Assembly: GCF_018982885.2 (NCBI RefSeq)
Contig: NZ_CP081848.1
Coordinates: 868,001-932,000, forward strand
DNA: 64,000 nucleotides
From: Polymorphobacter megasporae
GTDB taxonomy: Bacteria; Pseudomonadota; Alphaproteobacteria; Sphingomonadales; Sphingomonadaceae
Direction: 5' to 3'
Of this stretch, positions 26,682 through 36,187 are shown one piece after another; position 1 is the first letter of the stretch; each line of letters begins with the position of its first letter. The notes beneath the pieces were generated by a model. It was not told the origin of the DNA. It did no database searches and saw nothing but the letters and a program-made list of their open reading frames with translations. A program made the translations under genes and the position numbers.

Positions 26682-27558
26682 TCGCAAGCGCGTTGCTGGA
26701 CTTGGCCGCGGACTGTCGGCGTTGATGGACGAAGGAGCAGCGGCGACGCCGGCGCGGACGACGTTGCCGATCGCCGACATCATCGCCAGTGCGACCCAGC
26801 CGCGGCGGCGGTTCGATGCGGCGGCGATGGAGGAACTTGTCGAGTCGATCCGCACGCGGGGGGTGTTGCAGCCGATTCTGGTGCGGCCATTGCCAGGGCG
26901 GCGGTACGAGATTGTTGCCGGGGAGCGCCGCTGGCGGGCGGCTCAGGCCGCACAACTCCATGAAATTCCAGTCGTAATTCGTGAACTCGACGATGCGGCG
27001 GCGTTCGAGGTGGCGCTGGTCGAGAATATTCAGCGGGCTGACCTCAACCCGGTCGAGGAGGCCGAGGGGTTTCGGCGGCTGATCGGCGACTATGGGCATA
27101 CCCAGGAGGGCCTAGCCAAGATCGTCGGCAAGTCGCGCAGCCATGTCGCCAACCTTTTGCGATTGCTCGATCTTCCCGACGATATTCGGGAACAGGTTGC
27201 TGCCGGGGCGCTGAGTACAGGGCATGCCAAGGCGCTTATGATGTCGCCCGATGCGTCGGCGCTGGCGCTGCGTGCGATCAACGAGGGGCTGTCGGTCCGC
27301 CAGATCGAGGCACTCGCACGCCGGTCGAACCCGGGTAAACCTAGCGCACACAGCCCCGCACATACCGGCGCACATGGGCACGACGCCGATCTGGCGGCCC
27401 TCGAGGCGCGGCTTGCCGAGGCGCTTGGGATGACGGTGACGCTGGCGGCGCCGAAGCCGCCAACTGGCACGATGACGATCGCATTTTCGACGCTCGACCA
27501 GCTCGACCTGCTCTGCCGCCTGCTCGAAGCGGCGCATGTGACGCTCGCTCCGCGCTGA
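26674..27558 (+). CDS. parB: Chromosome partitioning protein ParB
   Basis: A 294-residue CTP-dependent DNA clamp. The CTPase motif is GERRWRAAQAA, then LVENIQRADLNPVEEAEGF, and the helix-turn-helix AKIVGKSRSHVANLLRLLDL that reads parS. The ATG at 26674 has AAAGGAGA upstream; the longer open frame is parA shadow. The C-terminal dimerisation domain is present. It converges on holA with a 3-bp gap. Confidence 0.96.
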   Translation: MLDRKRVAGLGRGLSALMDEGAAATPARTTLPIADIIASATQPRRRFDAAAMEELVESIRTRGVLQPILVRPLPGRRYEIVAGERRWRAAQAAQLHEIPVVIRELDDAAAFEVALVENIQRADLNPVEEAEGFRRLIGDYGHTQEGLAKIVGKSRSHVANLLRLLDLPDDIREQVAAGALSTGHAKALMMSPDASALALRAINEGLSVRQIEALARRSNPGKPSAHSPAHTGAHGHDADLAALEARLAEALGMTVTLAAPKPPTGTMTIAFSTLDQLDLLCRLLEAAHVTLAPR

Positions 27559-27561
27559 GCG

Positions 27562-28590
27562 TTATCGCTGCGCTTGGGTCGCAATCCCGAGCAGGAGCTG
27601 CGCGACCGCGACATCGCCTGCCGAGCCGCTGCGCTTGACCGCGCGTTCGGCCGCCAGCAGGCGGGCAAGGACGCCGCGGATCGCCGGGGTGCGCCACTGG
27701 CCGAGCTGCGCGGTGACCGCACCTTTCTCCTTCCAGAACACCGGCGGCCGTGCCCCATCGACCGCGCGTGATGCGCTCGCGCCGCCGTCGACTGCGGCGC
27801 GCAGGTCGAGCAGCAGCCAAAAGCGCCGCGAAACGGTGCGGAGGAGAGTGATGCCCGGAATTCCCGACGCGGCGAAGCCGGTCAGTTGGCGGTCGGCGAT
27901 GGCAGGTTTGCCCCCGGCAACGCCGTCGACCAGCGCGGCGAAGTCGGCGTCGCCGAGGTCGGCCCCGATCGCGGCGATGTCGCTCGCCTCGGCGGGGACG
28001 GTCGTTTCGGGAGTCGCGTCGAGGTAGAGCGCGAGCTTGACGATCTCCTGCCGCAGGATGCCGCGGTCGCCGCCGGTTGCCTCGGCGAGCATCGATGCCG
28101 CGGCGCGGGTTGGTCGGACACCGACCTCGGCCGCCATCTCGGCGATCGTTGCAGCGATGTCGCGCGCCTCGGGGGCGTAGCTCGCGTAGGCAAGCGCGTT
28201 CGCCGCCCCCTCGACGCGGGTCAGCAGCTTCGAGCCCTTCTTAAGCGTGCCCGCAACGACCACGACCGGGTTGCCGGTCGCCGGGGCGTCGAGCACCTGT
28301 CCGACCGCGCTAAGGGCATCGTCGCCGGCATCGTCGACCCGGATCAGTCGCGTCCCGCCGAACATCGAAACTTCGCTCGCGGCGGCGACGAGCGCGGCGG
28401 GGTCGGCGGTCAGCGACTTGGCATCGATGACCGTCTCGCCGAGCGGGTCGTTCGGGTCGACGAACTGGCGGGCGAGGGTTCGCGCGAGATCGGCGGAGGC
28501 CGAGGTGTCGGCGCCGTGGAGCAGGACAAGCCGGATCGCTGGGTCGAGCTTGCGGATCGCGGCCGCGAGCGCGCCCCGGTCTGCCTTCAT
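27562..28590 (-). CDS. holA: DNA polymerase III delta subunit
   Basis: A 342-residue clamp-loader subunit that opens the sliding clamp. It has LDPAIRLVLLHGADTSASAD at the N-terminus and the long helical C-terminal region typical of HolA. The start at 28590 gives MKADRGALAAAIRKL. It is the last gene of the DUF3576-leuS-lptE-holA operon and lies 10 bp after lptE. Confidence 0.92.
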   Translation of the reverse strand: MKADRGALAAAIRKLDPAIRLVLLHGADTSASADLARTLARQFVDPNDPLGETVIDAKSLTADPAALVAAASEVSMFGGTRLIRVDDAGDDALSAVGQVLDAPATGNPVVVVAGTLKKGSKLLTRVEGAANALAYASYAPEARDIAATIAEMAAEVGVRPTRAAASMLAEATGGDRGILRQEIVKLALYLDATPETTVPAEASDIAAIGADLGDADFAALVDGVAGGKPAIADRQLTGFAASGIPGITLLRTVSRRFWLLLDLRAAVDGGASASRAVDGARPPVFWKEKGAVTAQLGQWRTPAIRGVLARLLAAERAVKRSGSAGDVAVAQLLLGIATQAQR

Positions 28591-28600
28591 CGCCCGACTT

Positions 28601-29107
28601 TCATTGCGCCTCGACCATGCCCCCGGCCTGGGCGAAGCGCGCGAGCCGGACGCTGATCTGTGCGGCGAGGTCGACCGCGAGGCGTTCGAGCGCGGTTGTC
28701 TCGGCGGCGACGACGGCATAGTCCGAGCTGACGCGGTCGATGCCGGCATCGCTCGTAGCGGTCGCGTCGAGGATGAGCGCACCGGTTGCCGCATCGACGA
28801 GGCGGTAGCGCGCGCGGAGCGTCCGTCGCTCGCGCGCGATCGAATTGTCGCCGCGGACGCCGAAGCCGATGATCTGGTCATCGAGCTCGACCTCGAGCCG
28901 GTATTTCGGCTTGTCGACCGTCGTGCCGAGCCGGTCGTGAAGCGCGCCCATCACGAGGTAACCCGCGCGGTCGGGGATCGGCGCGATCGCGATCTGGGTC
29001 AGCGTCGTCGCGGCGACGCCGTGGCTGCCTCCCGAATAAACCGGCTGGAGGCCGCACCCGGCAAGGGCGACGAGCGTGGCAAGGGCGAGGAGCGGCGCGC
29101 GGATCAT
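28601..29107 (-). CDS. lptE: LPS-assembly lipoprotein LptE
   Basis: A 168-residue outer membrane lipoprotein that plugs LptD during LPS export. The signal ends in the lipobox LVALAGC near residue 17, followed by GLQPVYSGG, typical of LptE. The start overlaps the leuS stop by 4 bp. The order leuS-lptE-holA is conserved in proteobacteria. Confidence 0.9.
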   Translation of the reverse strand: MIRAPLLALATLVALAGCGLQPVYSGGSHGVAATTLTQIAIAPIPDRAGYLVMGALHDRLGTTVDKPKYRLEVELDDQIIGFGVRGDNSIARERRTLRARYRLVDAATGALILDATATSDAGIDRVSSDYAVVAAETTALERLAVDLAAQISVRLARFAQAGGMVEAQ

Positions 29108-31689
29108 GCGACGAGGTTCACCAATCGGTCGGGGACGACGATGACCTTGCGCGGCGGCTTGCCGTCGAGCGCGCGGACGACCTTGTCGCGCGCCAGCACC
29201 AGCGCTTCGATGGCTTCGCGCGGCGCTCCCTTGGCGGCTTCGACGCTGTCCTTGAGCTTGCCGTTGACCTGGATCGCGATCGTGACGGTGTCGTCGATCA
29301 GCAACGCCGGGTCGGCGACCGGCCATTGGGCGTCGGCGATCAGCCCGTCGTGTCTACGCAACGCCCACGCTTCCTCGGCGAGGTGTGGGATCATCGGCGC
29401 GGCGAGGGTCAGCAGCGTGTCGATCGCCGCGGTCCGCGCGGTCGACGGCGCGGCGCGTTCGATCGTGCTGGTGAGTTCGTAGAGCCGCGCGACCGCTTTG
29501 TTGAACTGGAGCTTGTCGATGTCGGCAGTGACACCGTCGACGGCCTTGGCGACTGCGCGGGCGAGTGCGTTGTCGGTCCCGTCGCCCGCGTCGGCGATCG
29601 CGAGCCGCCAGACGCGCTGGACGAGCCGCAATGCGCCGTCGATCCCGCTTTCGGACCAGGCGAGATCGCGTTCGGGGGGCGAGTCCGACAGCATGAACCA
29701 GCGGACTGCGTCGGCGCCGTAGCGCGCGAGGATCGAGTCGGGGTCGACGATATTCTTCTTCGACTTCGACATCTTGATGACGCGGCCGACATCGACCGGC
29801 AGCCCGGTCGCGCGTTCGAATACGCCGTCGTCGCGCTTCTCAATGTCTTCGGGGGCCAGCCATGCTCCAGCCAGTTCGCTGCTGCCCTCGAAATCGCCTT
29901 CGTCGGCCGTCGGGCCGTTGGCGCGGATCTGGCGATACGTCTCGTGCGTCACCATCCCTTGGGTGAACAGCCCGGCGAACGGCTCGCTGACGTCGAGGCG
30001 GCCGATGCGGCGGAGCGCGCGGGTCCAGAAGCGCGCGTAGAGCAGATGCAGGATCGCGTGCTCGACGCCGCCGATATATTGCGCGACCGGCAGCCACTGC
30101 TTCGCCACGACCGGGTCGAACGCGGCGTTCGCCGGTGAACTGGCGAAGCGGATGAAATACCACGACGAATTGACGAAGGTGTCGAGCGTGTCGGTCTCGC
30201 GGACGGCGGGCTCGTCGCAGACCGGGCAGGCGACGTGCTTCCACGTCGGGTGGCGGTCGAGCGGGTTGCCGGGGACGTCGAACGTCACATCTTCGGGCAG
30301 GACGACGGGCAGTTGCTCGCGCGGGACGGGGACGACGCCGCAGCTCGGGCAATGGATCACCGGGATCGGCGTTCCCCAATAGCGCTGGCGCGACACGCCC
30401 CAGTCGCGCAGCCGCCAGACGGTGGTGCCGGTGCCCCAGCCCTCGGCTTCGGCCTTGGCGATGACGGTCGCCTTGGCCTCGTCGATGCCCATGCCGTCGA
30501 GGAAGCGCGAATTGACCAGCGTTCCCGGCCCAGAATAAGCGGTGGCGCCGTCGAACACGGGGTCGGTCGCGTCGCCGTCGGCGATGACGCGCGGCACCGG
30601 CAACCGGTACTTGCGCGCGAAGTCGAGGTCGCGCTGGTCATGCGCGGGCACGCCCATGATCGCGCCGGTGCCATACTCCATCAGCACGAAATTCGCGATG
30701 TAGACCGGCAGCGTCAGCGCGGGATCGAGTGGATGCACGACGGTGCGCCCGGTATCGAACCCAAGCTTTTCCTGCGTTTCGAGTTCGGCGGCGGTGGTCC
30801 CGCCGGCCTTGCAGCGTTCGATGAATGCCGCGGCGTCGGGGTTGGTGGCGGCGGCGCGCTGCGCGACAGGGTGGTCGACCGCGACCGCGACGAAGCTCGC
30901 GCCGAAGATCGTGTCGGGCCGGGTCGAATAGACCTCGATCGTTTCTTCGCCGGTGAACGTGAACCGCAGCCCCTGGCTCTTGCCGATCCAGTTTTCCTGC
31001 ATCAGCCGGACCTTGTCGGGCCACTCGTCCAATGTCGCCAGTCCGTCGAGGAGCTCGTCGGCGAAGTCGGTGATCTTGAGGAACCACTGGCTGAGCTGGC
31101 GGCGTTCGACCAGCGCGCCCGAGCGCCAGCCGCGTCCGTCGATGACCTGCTCATTGGCGAGGACGGTGTGGTCGACCGGGTCCCAGTTGACCGCGCTGAG
31201 TTTGCGGGTGACGAGCCCCGCCGCCATCAGGTCGAGGAACAGTGCCTGCTCGTGCCCGTAATAATCGGGCTCGCACGTCGCCAGCTCGCGGCTCCAGTCG
31301 AGCGCGAAGCCGAGCCGCTGGAGCTGGCCGCGCATCGTCGCGATGTTGGCGCGCGTCCATGTGCCCGGATGGATGCCGCGTTCGATCGCGGCGTTCTCGG
31401 CGGGCATGCCGAATGCGTCCCAGCCCATAGGATGAAGGACTTCAAAGCCTTGTGCACGGCGCGCGCGGGCAATGACGTCGCCCATGACATAGTTGCGGAC
31501 GTGGCCGACGTGGATGCGCCCCGACGGGTAGGGAAACATCTCAAGGATGAAGGTCTTCGGTTTCGGCGAGGCATCGTCGGCGATGAAGGTGCCGCGCGCG
31601 GTCCATTCCGCCTGCCAGCGCGCGTCGGCGGCAGACGAATCGAACTTGGCCGGCGGGCCGGCCGGCGCTTGACCGGGCACGCCGGTCAC
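29104..31689 (-). CDS. leuS: Leucyl-tRNA synthetase
   Basis: An 861-residue class I synthetase. The HIGH box is [15 protein letters not shown] and the KMSKS box [13 protein letters not shown]. An editing domain with [20 protein letters not shown] sequence lies between them. The GTG at 31689 is chosen because it overlaps the upstream stop (GTGA). The open frame further upstream is shadow. Confidence 0.95.
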   Translation of the reverse strand: MTGVPGQAPAGPPAKFDSSAADARWQAEWTARGTFIADDASPKPKTFILEMFPYPSGRIHVGHVRNYVMGDVIARARRAQGFEVLHPMGWDAFGMPAENAAIERGIHPGTWTRANIATMRGQLQRLGFALDWSRELATCEPDYYGHEQALFLDLMAAGLVTRKLSAVNWDPVDHTVLANEQVIDGRGWRSGALVERRQLSQWFLKITDFADELLDGLATLDEWPDKVRLMQENWIGKSQGLRFTFTGEETIEVYSTRPDTIFGASFVAVAVDHPVAQRAAATNPDAAAFIERCKAGGTTAAELETQEKLGFDTGRTVVHPLDPALTLPVYIANFVLMEYGTGAIMGVPAHDQRDLDFARKYRLPVPRVIADGDATDPVFDGATAYSGPGTLVNSRFLDGMGIDEAKATVIAKAEAEGWGTGTTVWRLRDWGVSRQRYWGTPIPVIHCPSCGVVPVPREQLPVVLPEDVTFDVPGNPLDRHPTWKHVACPVCDEPAVRETDTLDTFVNSSWYFIRFASSPANAAFDPVVAKQWLPVAQYIGGVEHAILHLLYARFWTRALRRIGRLDVSEPFAGLFTQGMVTHETYRQIRANGPTADEGDFEGSSELAGAWLAPEDIEKRDDGVFERATGLPVDVGRVIKMSKSKKNIVDPDSILARYGADAVRWFMLSDSPPERDLAWSESGIDGALRLVQRVWRLAIADAGDGTDNALARAVAKAVDGVTADIDKLQFNKAVARLYELTSTIERAAPSTARTAAIDTLLTLAAPMIPHLAEEAWALRRHDGLIADAQWPVADPALLIDDTVTIAIQVNGKLKDSVEAAKGAPREAIEALVLARDKVVRALDGKPPRKVIVVPDRLVNLVA

Positions 31690-32135
31690 CCGGTGATCGA
31701 TGCCTGGCGCAGGTCGCGGGCGTGGCCGAGGATCGTCTCCTCGAGCTTCTGGACGGTGCCGGCACGGACCGGGACTTCGACCCAGCCGCTCGCGCCGAGC
31801 TGCTGGCGGTTCGCGGAGACGCGAACCGCGTCGGCGCGGAGGACGGTGTCGAGGATCGTGATCGTCACCTTGATCCGCTCGTTCGGCGTCACCGGGCTGA
31901 CATACCAGTCGGTGACGATGACGCCGCCGTTCGAATCGACCGAGGCGATCGGCATGAACGCGATCGTGTCGAGGCTCGCCTGCCACAGATAGGAATTGAC
32001 GCCGATCGTCGACAGCCGCGCCGGGGCCAGCGCCTCGGGCCGCGGCTTTTTACCGTGGTGACCGTGGCTGCAGCCGCCGAGGAGCGCGAGCGCCATCAAC
32101 GCCGCGCCAGCACTTGCTCGACCGACCGAAACCAT
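31686..32135 (-). CDS. DUF3576 family lipoprotein
   Basis: A 149-residue lipoprotein with lipobox LALLGGC near residue 22, then a DUF3576 domain ([18 protein letters not shown]). It is widespread before leuS in alphaproteobacteria and likely serves the cell envelope; the function is unknown. It is first in the minus operon; the 232 bp upstream hold no gene I can see. Confidence 0.87.
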   Translation of the reverse strand: MVSVGRASAGAALMALALLGGCSHGHHGKKPRPEALAPARLSTIGVNSYLWQASLDTIAFMPIASVDSNGGVIVTDWYVSPVTPNERIKVTITILDTVLRADAVRVSANRQQLGASGWVEVPVRAGTVQKLEETILGHARDLRQASITG

Positions 32136-32367
32136 TCGTGTAACTCCGCACCGTGATTGCGGCGCCCTTATAGGTCGCGGACGCGTTCGCGCAAAGGGCG
32201 ATGCCGGTGGCGATGCAACGAGGCAACACCCTCGAATGATTCGACTCTCTAGCGAGGGGAATCAACAACGTGTGCCGTAGTTAATCAAGAATCCAGCAGC
32301 CTTTGCCGGTTATGGATGTTGTTGGGGACTGGGCGAAACTACAGCGTCCTGATAGTGGGCAGACGTC

Positions 32368-33171
32368 ATGGGGATGGAAACAGCGAGGATTGCGGACGGG
32401 ATCCGCATCGCCGTGCCGGCAGCGCTGCTGCTGGCGGCTCTCGTCGCGCATCCGGCATCGGCGCTGATCAAGACGCCCAAGCACAAGATGACGTCGTCCT
32501 TCGCGATCGACGCCGACGGAGCCGCCGACCGGCTGCGCGTCGGCAATCTCGCCTCATTCGCCCCGTCGCTCGTCGATGCCGGCAAGTTCAGCTTCACCGC
32601 GCCCGGCCAGGGTGCGGCGAACGCGCGACTGGCGACGGTCGAGCGCGCCTTTCGCTTCACGCCGTCGGGCAAGGCCGACAACCGCCGCGCGTTCAGCGTC
32701 GGGGTGACCTCGCGCGTCGTCGCCGCGGTCGCCGATACGTCGAAGGCCGCCGCCCCGGTCGAGACCGCTGCGGTTACGCCGGCGGCGTATAACGTCGATC
32801 TCGCGGTCGGCTGGCGCAATTTTGCGGTCTCGGGCGGCTATTCGCGCTCCGAGATCCTTGGCGGGACGCTGCCGACGAGCCTGACGCCGCGCCGGAACGC
32901 GGTCGATGTCGGGGTCAGCTATCGTGGGGCAAGCTGGAAGACGAGCCTCCAGATCGCCGCCGAGACCGGTGCCCCGGCGCTGTTGACGCCGATCACGCCG
33001 CTGTCGCCGCTGCCTGCCGACCGGCGCTATTCGGTCGAATTCGGCGGTGCGTATCTGTTGACGCCGCAGCTCTCGCTGACCGGTGGCGTCCGCTACAAGA
33101 CGATCGATTCGATCGCCGACCCCGCCAAGCGCGATCAGGCGGTCTATTTCGGGACGGCGTTCACCTTCTAG
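32368..33171 (+). CDS. Putative outer membrane beta-barrel protein
   Basis: I do not recognise the family. The 267 residues start with a signal-like helix (residues 10-32). From about residue 140 to the end, alternating strands such as NVDLAVGWRNFAVSGGYS and TGGVRYKTIDS follow, ending in YFGTAFTF. A C-terminal Phe and amphipathic strands suggest an outer membrane barrel. It stands alone, in front of yggS. Confidence 0.7.
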   Translation: MGMETARIADGIRIAVPAALLLAALVAHPASALIKTPKHKMTSSFAIDADGAADRLRVGNLASFAPSLVDAGKFSFTAPGQGAANARLATVERAFRFTPSGKADNRRAFSVGVTSRVVAAVADTSKAAAPVETAAVTPAAYNVDLAVGWRNFAVSGGYSRSEILGGTLPTSLTPRRNAVDVGVSYRGASWKTSLQIAAETGAPALLTPITPLSPLPADRRYSVEFGGAYLLTPQLSLTGGVRYKTIDSIADPAKRDQAVYFGTAFTF

Positions 33172-33203
33172 CCGTGACGCCGCGCGCTGCGTATAGCGCG
33201 GCG

Positions 33204-33872
33204 ATGACGATCGAAGATGCAACGGAACGGCTGGCGGCAGTGCGCGATGCGATCGCGCGCACGGCGGCGCTGGCGAAGCGCGACCCGGCGGCGGTCGAGT
33301 TGATTGCCGTATCGAAGACCCACGATGCTGCGGCGATCGAGCCGCTGCTCGCCGCCGGGCAGCGGTCGTTCGGCGAGAACCGCGTTCAGGAGGCAGCGGC
33401 GAAGTGGCCGGCCCTGTGCGCAGCGTACCCCGGGGTACGGCTCCACCTTGTCGGCCAGCTCCAGTCGAACAAGGCGCGCGACGCGGTCGAGCTGTTCGAC
33501 GTCATCCACAGCGTCGACCGGCGGTCGCTGGTGATCGCGCTGGCGGGGGCGATGGCATCGGCGGCCAAGCGCCCCGACTGCTATATCCAGGTCAATATCG
33601 GCGACGAGGCGCAAAAGGGCGGGGTCGCACTCGGCGAGCTCAAGGCGTTGCTCGACCTCGCGCGCGCGCACGATCTGCCGGTCGCCGGGCTCATGGCGGT
33701 GCCACCCGAGGGGATCGAGCCTGCGCCGTTCTTCGCGCTCCTTGCCAAACTCGCGCGCGATCACGGCCTGCCGGGTCTGAGCATGGGGATGTCGGCGGAC
33801 TACGAAACTGCGGTGATGCTCGGCGCGACATGCGTCCGCGTCGGCAGCGCGCTGTTCGGTGCGCGGGGCTAG
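33204..33872 (+). CDS. YggS-family PLP homeostasis protein
   Basis: A 222-residue PLP-binding barrel of the YggS/PLPBP family, which buffers pyridoxal phosphate and has no known catalysis. The PLP lysine is in VELIAVSKTHDA, and GENRVQEAAAKWP follows. The ATG at 33204 is preferred over a GTG 30 bp upstream that precedes the conserved domain by an unconserved tail. Confidence 0.93.
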   Translation: MTIEDATERLAAVRDAIARTAALAKRDPAAVELIAVSKTHDAAAIEPLLAAGQRSFGENRVQEAAAKWPALCAAYPGVRLHLVGQLQSNKARDAVELFDVIHSVDRRSLVIALAGAMASAAKRPDCYIQVNIGDEAQKGGVALGELKALLDLARAHDLPVAGLMAVPPEGIEPAPFFALLAKLARDHGLPGLSMGMSADYETAVMLGATCVRVGSALFGARG

Positions 33873-33923
33873 GAAATAGCGCGCGAGTCGGTGTAGCTTC
33901 CCGCGATTGGGGAGTTTTCTTTG

Positions 33924-36050
33924 ATGAAATTGAGTTTGTTGATCGGCGCGTGCCTGCTTGCGATCGCGGCGGTGCCGACCGCCGCCGCGCCGTCGAACCC
34001 GCTCCTCGCGCCGTGGACCGGCCCTTATGGCGGCGAGCCGAACTTTGCCACGGTCAAGATCGCCGATTTCGCTCCCGCGCTGGACGCCGCAATGGCCGAG
34101 AACCTCGCCGAAATCGATGCGATCACCGCGAACAAGGCCGCACCGACGTTCGAGAACACGATTGTCCCGCTCGAGAAGTCGGGCGCGGCGCTCAACCGCG
34201 TCGGCGCGATCTTTGGAGTATGGTCGGGCAATCTCAAGTCGCCCGAGTTCCAGAAGGTCGAGATAGCGATGGCGCCGAAGCTGTCGGCGTTCGGCGACAG
34301 GATCACGCAGAACCCGGCGTTGTTCGCCCGGATCGACGCGGTCTATAACTCGCCCGCCAAGGCGAAGCTGACACCCGAACAGCAGCGCCTCGTCTGGGTC
34401 TACTGGATGCGCTTTACGCAGCAGGGGGCAAAGCTGTCACCGGCAGCGAAGGCCGAATTCGCCGCGAACAACGAAAAGCTCGCGACGCTCTATACCAGGT
34501 TCCAGCAGAACGAGCTCGCTGACGAGGAGAGCTATGTCCTGACGCTCGACAGCAAGGCGCAACTGTCGGGGCTGACCCCGGCGCAGGTCGCCGCCGCCGC
34601 TGCCGAGGGAGTCAAGCGCGGCCAGCCGGGCAAGTGGCTGATCACCAACACGCGCTCATCGATGGAGCCATTCCTGACCTACGCCGACGACCGCGCTGCC
34701 CGCGAAAAAGGCTTCGCGATGTGGACCAAGCGTGGAGATAACGGCGGTGCGACCGACAATAATGCGATCGTCACGCAAATCCTCCACCTGCGCGCGGCGA
34801 ACGCGAAGCTGATCGGCTACCCGACCTACGCGCACTGGCAGATCGCCAGCAAGATGGCGAAGACCCCCGACAATGCCCTCGCGCTCGAACTCGCCGCATG
34901 GAAGCCTGCGGTCGCGCAGGTCAAGCAGGACGTCGCGGTGATGCAGGCGGTCGTCGACAAAGACGGCGGCACGTTCAAGATCGCGCCGTGGGACTATCGC
35001 TATTATGCCGAGAAGGTCCGAAAGGCGAAATACAACCTCGATCTCAACGAGGTGAAGCCGTACCTCCAGCTCGATCACGTCCGCGCCGCGATGTTCTTCG
35101 CTGCGGGCAAGCTCTACGGCTTCACCTTCACACAGGTCCACGGCCTGCCGGTGTTCCACCCCGACGTCACCGTGTGGGAGGTCAAGGGCCGCGACGGCAA
35201 ACATGTCGGGCTATGGTATTTCGATCCGTACGCTAGGCCCGGCAAGAATTCGGGGGCGTGGATGAACGCGTATCGCGAACAGTCGCGAGTCGACGGCGAC
35301 GTTCCGACGATCGTCTCGAACAACGCCAATTTCATCAAGGCCGATCCCGGCCAGCCGGTGACGCTGTCGTTCGACGACGCCAAGACGATGTTCCACGAAT
35401 TCGGCCACGCGCTCCACGGGCTCAACTCGAACGTCGTCTATCCGACGCTGTCGGGGACCAATACCGTCCGCGATTTCGTCGAATTCCCGAGCCAGCTCAA
35501 CGAGAACTGGTTCACCACCCCCGAAGTCCAGGCGATGCTCGTCAACGCGCAGGGCGAGCCGCTCCCCACCGACCTGATCGCCAAGATCAAGCGCGCCGAC
35601 ACGTTCAACGCCGCGTTCGGCGTCGTCGAGGCGCAGGCAAGCGCGATTGTCGACCTCAAGCTCCATCTTGCGGGCGACGTGCCGATCGACCCGAAGGCGT
35701 TCGAAAGCACGACCCTTGCCGAACTCGGCATGCCGTCGGAGATCGTCATGCGCCACCGCATCCCGCAGTTCGGCCACGTCTTCGCGGGCGACGGCTATGC
35801 CGCGGGCTATTACGGCTATCTGTGGGCGGCGGTGCTCGACCACGACGCGTTCGAGGCGTTCACCGAGGCGGGCGGGCCGTACGACCCGGTCGTGGCGAAG
35901 CGCCTCCACGACACGATCACCTCGGTCGGCAACACCGTCGACCCGGCGGTCGCGTTCCGCAATTTCCGCGGGCGTGATCCGAAGGTCGACGCGTATCTGC
36001 GGTCGATGGGCTTTCCGGTTCCGGTCGCGACGGCGGCGACGGGAAGCTGA
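33924..36050 (+). CDS. M3-family metallopeptidase (Dcp-like peptidyl-dipeptidase)
   Basis: A 708-residue zinc peptidase with a signal peptide (residues 1-20), so probably periplasmic. The zinc motif is FHEFGHALHGLNS, and the downstream Glu lies in the FVEFPSQLNENW segment. The domain arrangement matches peptidyl-dipeptidase Dcp/oligopeptidase A. GGGGAG precedes the start region; the ATG at 33924 follows an in-frame TTG at 33921. Confidence 0.93.
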   Translation: MKLSLLIGACLLAIAAVPTAAAPSNPLLAPWTGPYGGEPNFATVKIADFAPALDAAMAENLAEIDAITANKAAPTFENTIVPLEKSGAALNRVGAIFGVWSGNLKSPEFQKVEIAMAPKLSAFGDRITQNPALFARIDAVYNSPAKAKLTPEQQRLVWVYWMRFTQQGAKLSPAAKAEFAANNEKLATLYTRFQQNELADEESYVLTLDSKAQLSGLTPAQVAAAAAEGVKRGQPGKWLITNTRSSMEPFLTYADDRAAREKGFAMWTKRGDNGGATDNNAIVTQILHLRAANAKLIGYPTYAHWQIASKMAKTPDNALALELAAWKPAVAQVKQDVAVMQAVVDKDGGTFKIAPWDYRYYAEKVRKAKYNLDLNEVKPYLQLDHVRAAMFFAAGKLYGFTFTQVHGLPVFHPDVTVWEVKGRDGKHVGLWYFDPYARPGKNSGAWMNAYREQSRVDGDVPTIVSNNANFIKADPGQPVTLSFDDAKTMFHEFGHALHGLNSNVVYPTLSGTNTVRDFVEFPSQLNENWFTTPEVQAMLVNAQGEPLPTDLIAKIKRADTFNAAFGVVEAQASAIVDLKLHLAGDVPIDPKAFESTTLAELGMPSEIVMRHRIPQFGHVFAGDGYAAGYYGYLWAAVLDHDAFEAFTEAGGPYDPVVAKRLHDTITSVGNTVDPAVAFRNFRGRDPKVDAYLRSMGFPVPVATAATGS

Positions 36051-36066
36051 CGATCAACCGACCCGG

Positions 36067-36140
36067 GTCATCCCCGCGAAAGCGGGGACCCAATGCCACT
36101 ACCATTGGCGACCTTGGGTCCCCGCTTTCGCGGGGATGAC
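36067..36140. repeat. Bipartite REP-like palindrome, 74 bp
   Basis: Two inverted 27-bp arms (GTCATCCCCGC...ACCCAA) are perfect complements of one another around a 20-bp centre, and each arm contains its own short hairpin. It sits between the M3 and M61 peptidase genes. A 74-bp copy of the same layout is at 44007-44080. Confidence 0.9.
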
Positions 36141-36187
36141 ATATTGAAGTTGGCGACACTGCCCCTCTCGTTGAAGGTTCTACCGCG

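Noticed and set aside
30235..31992. Plus-strand open frame of 585 codons opposite leuS
   Set aside because: leuS motifs are intact on the minus strand; this frame only reflects high GC.
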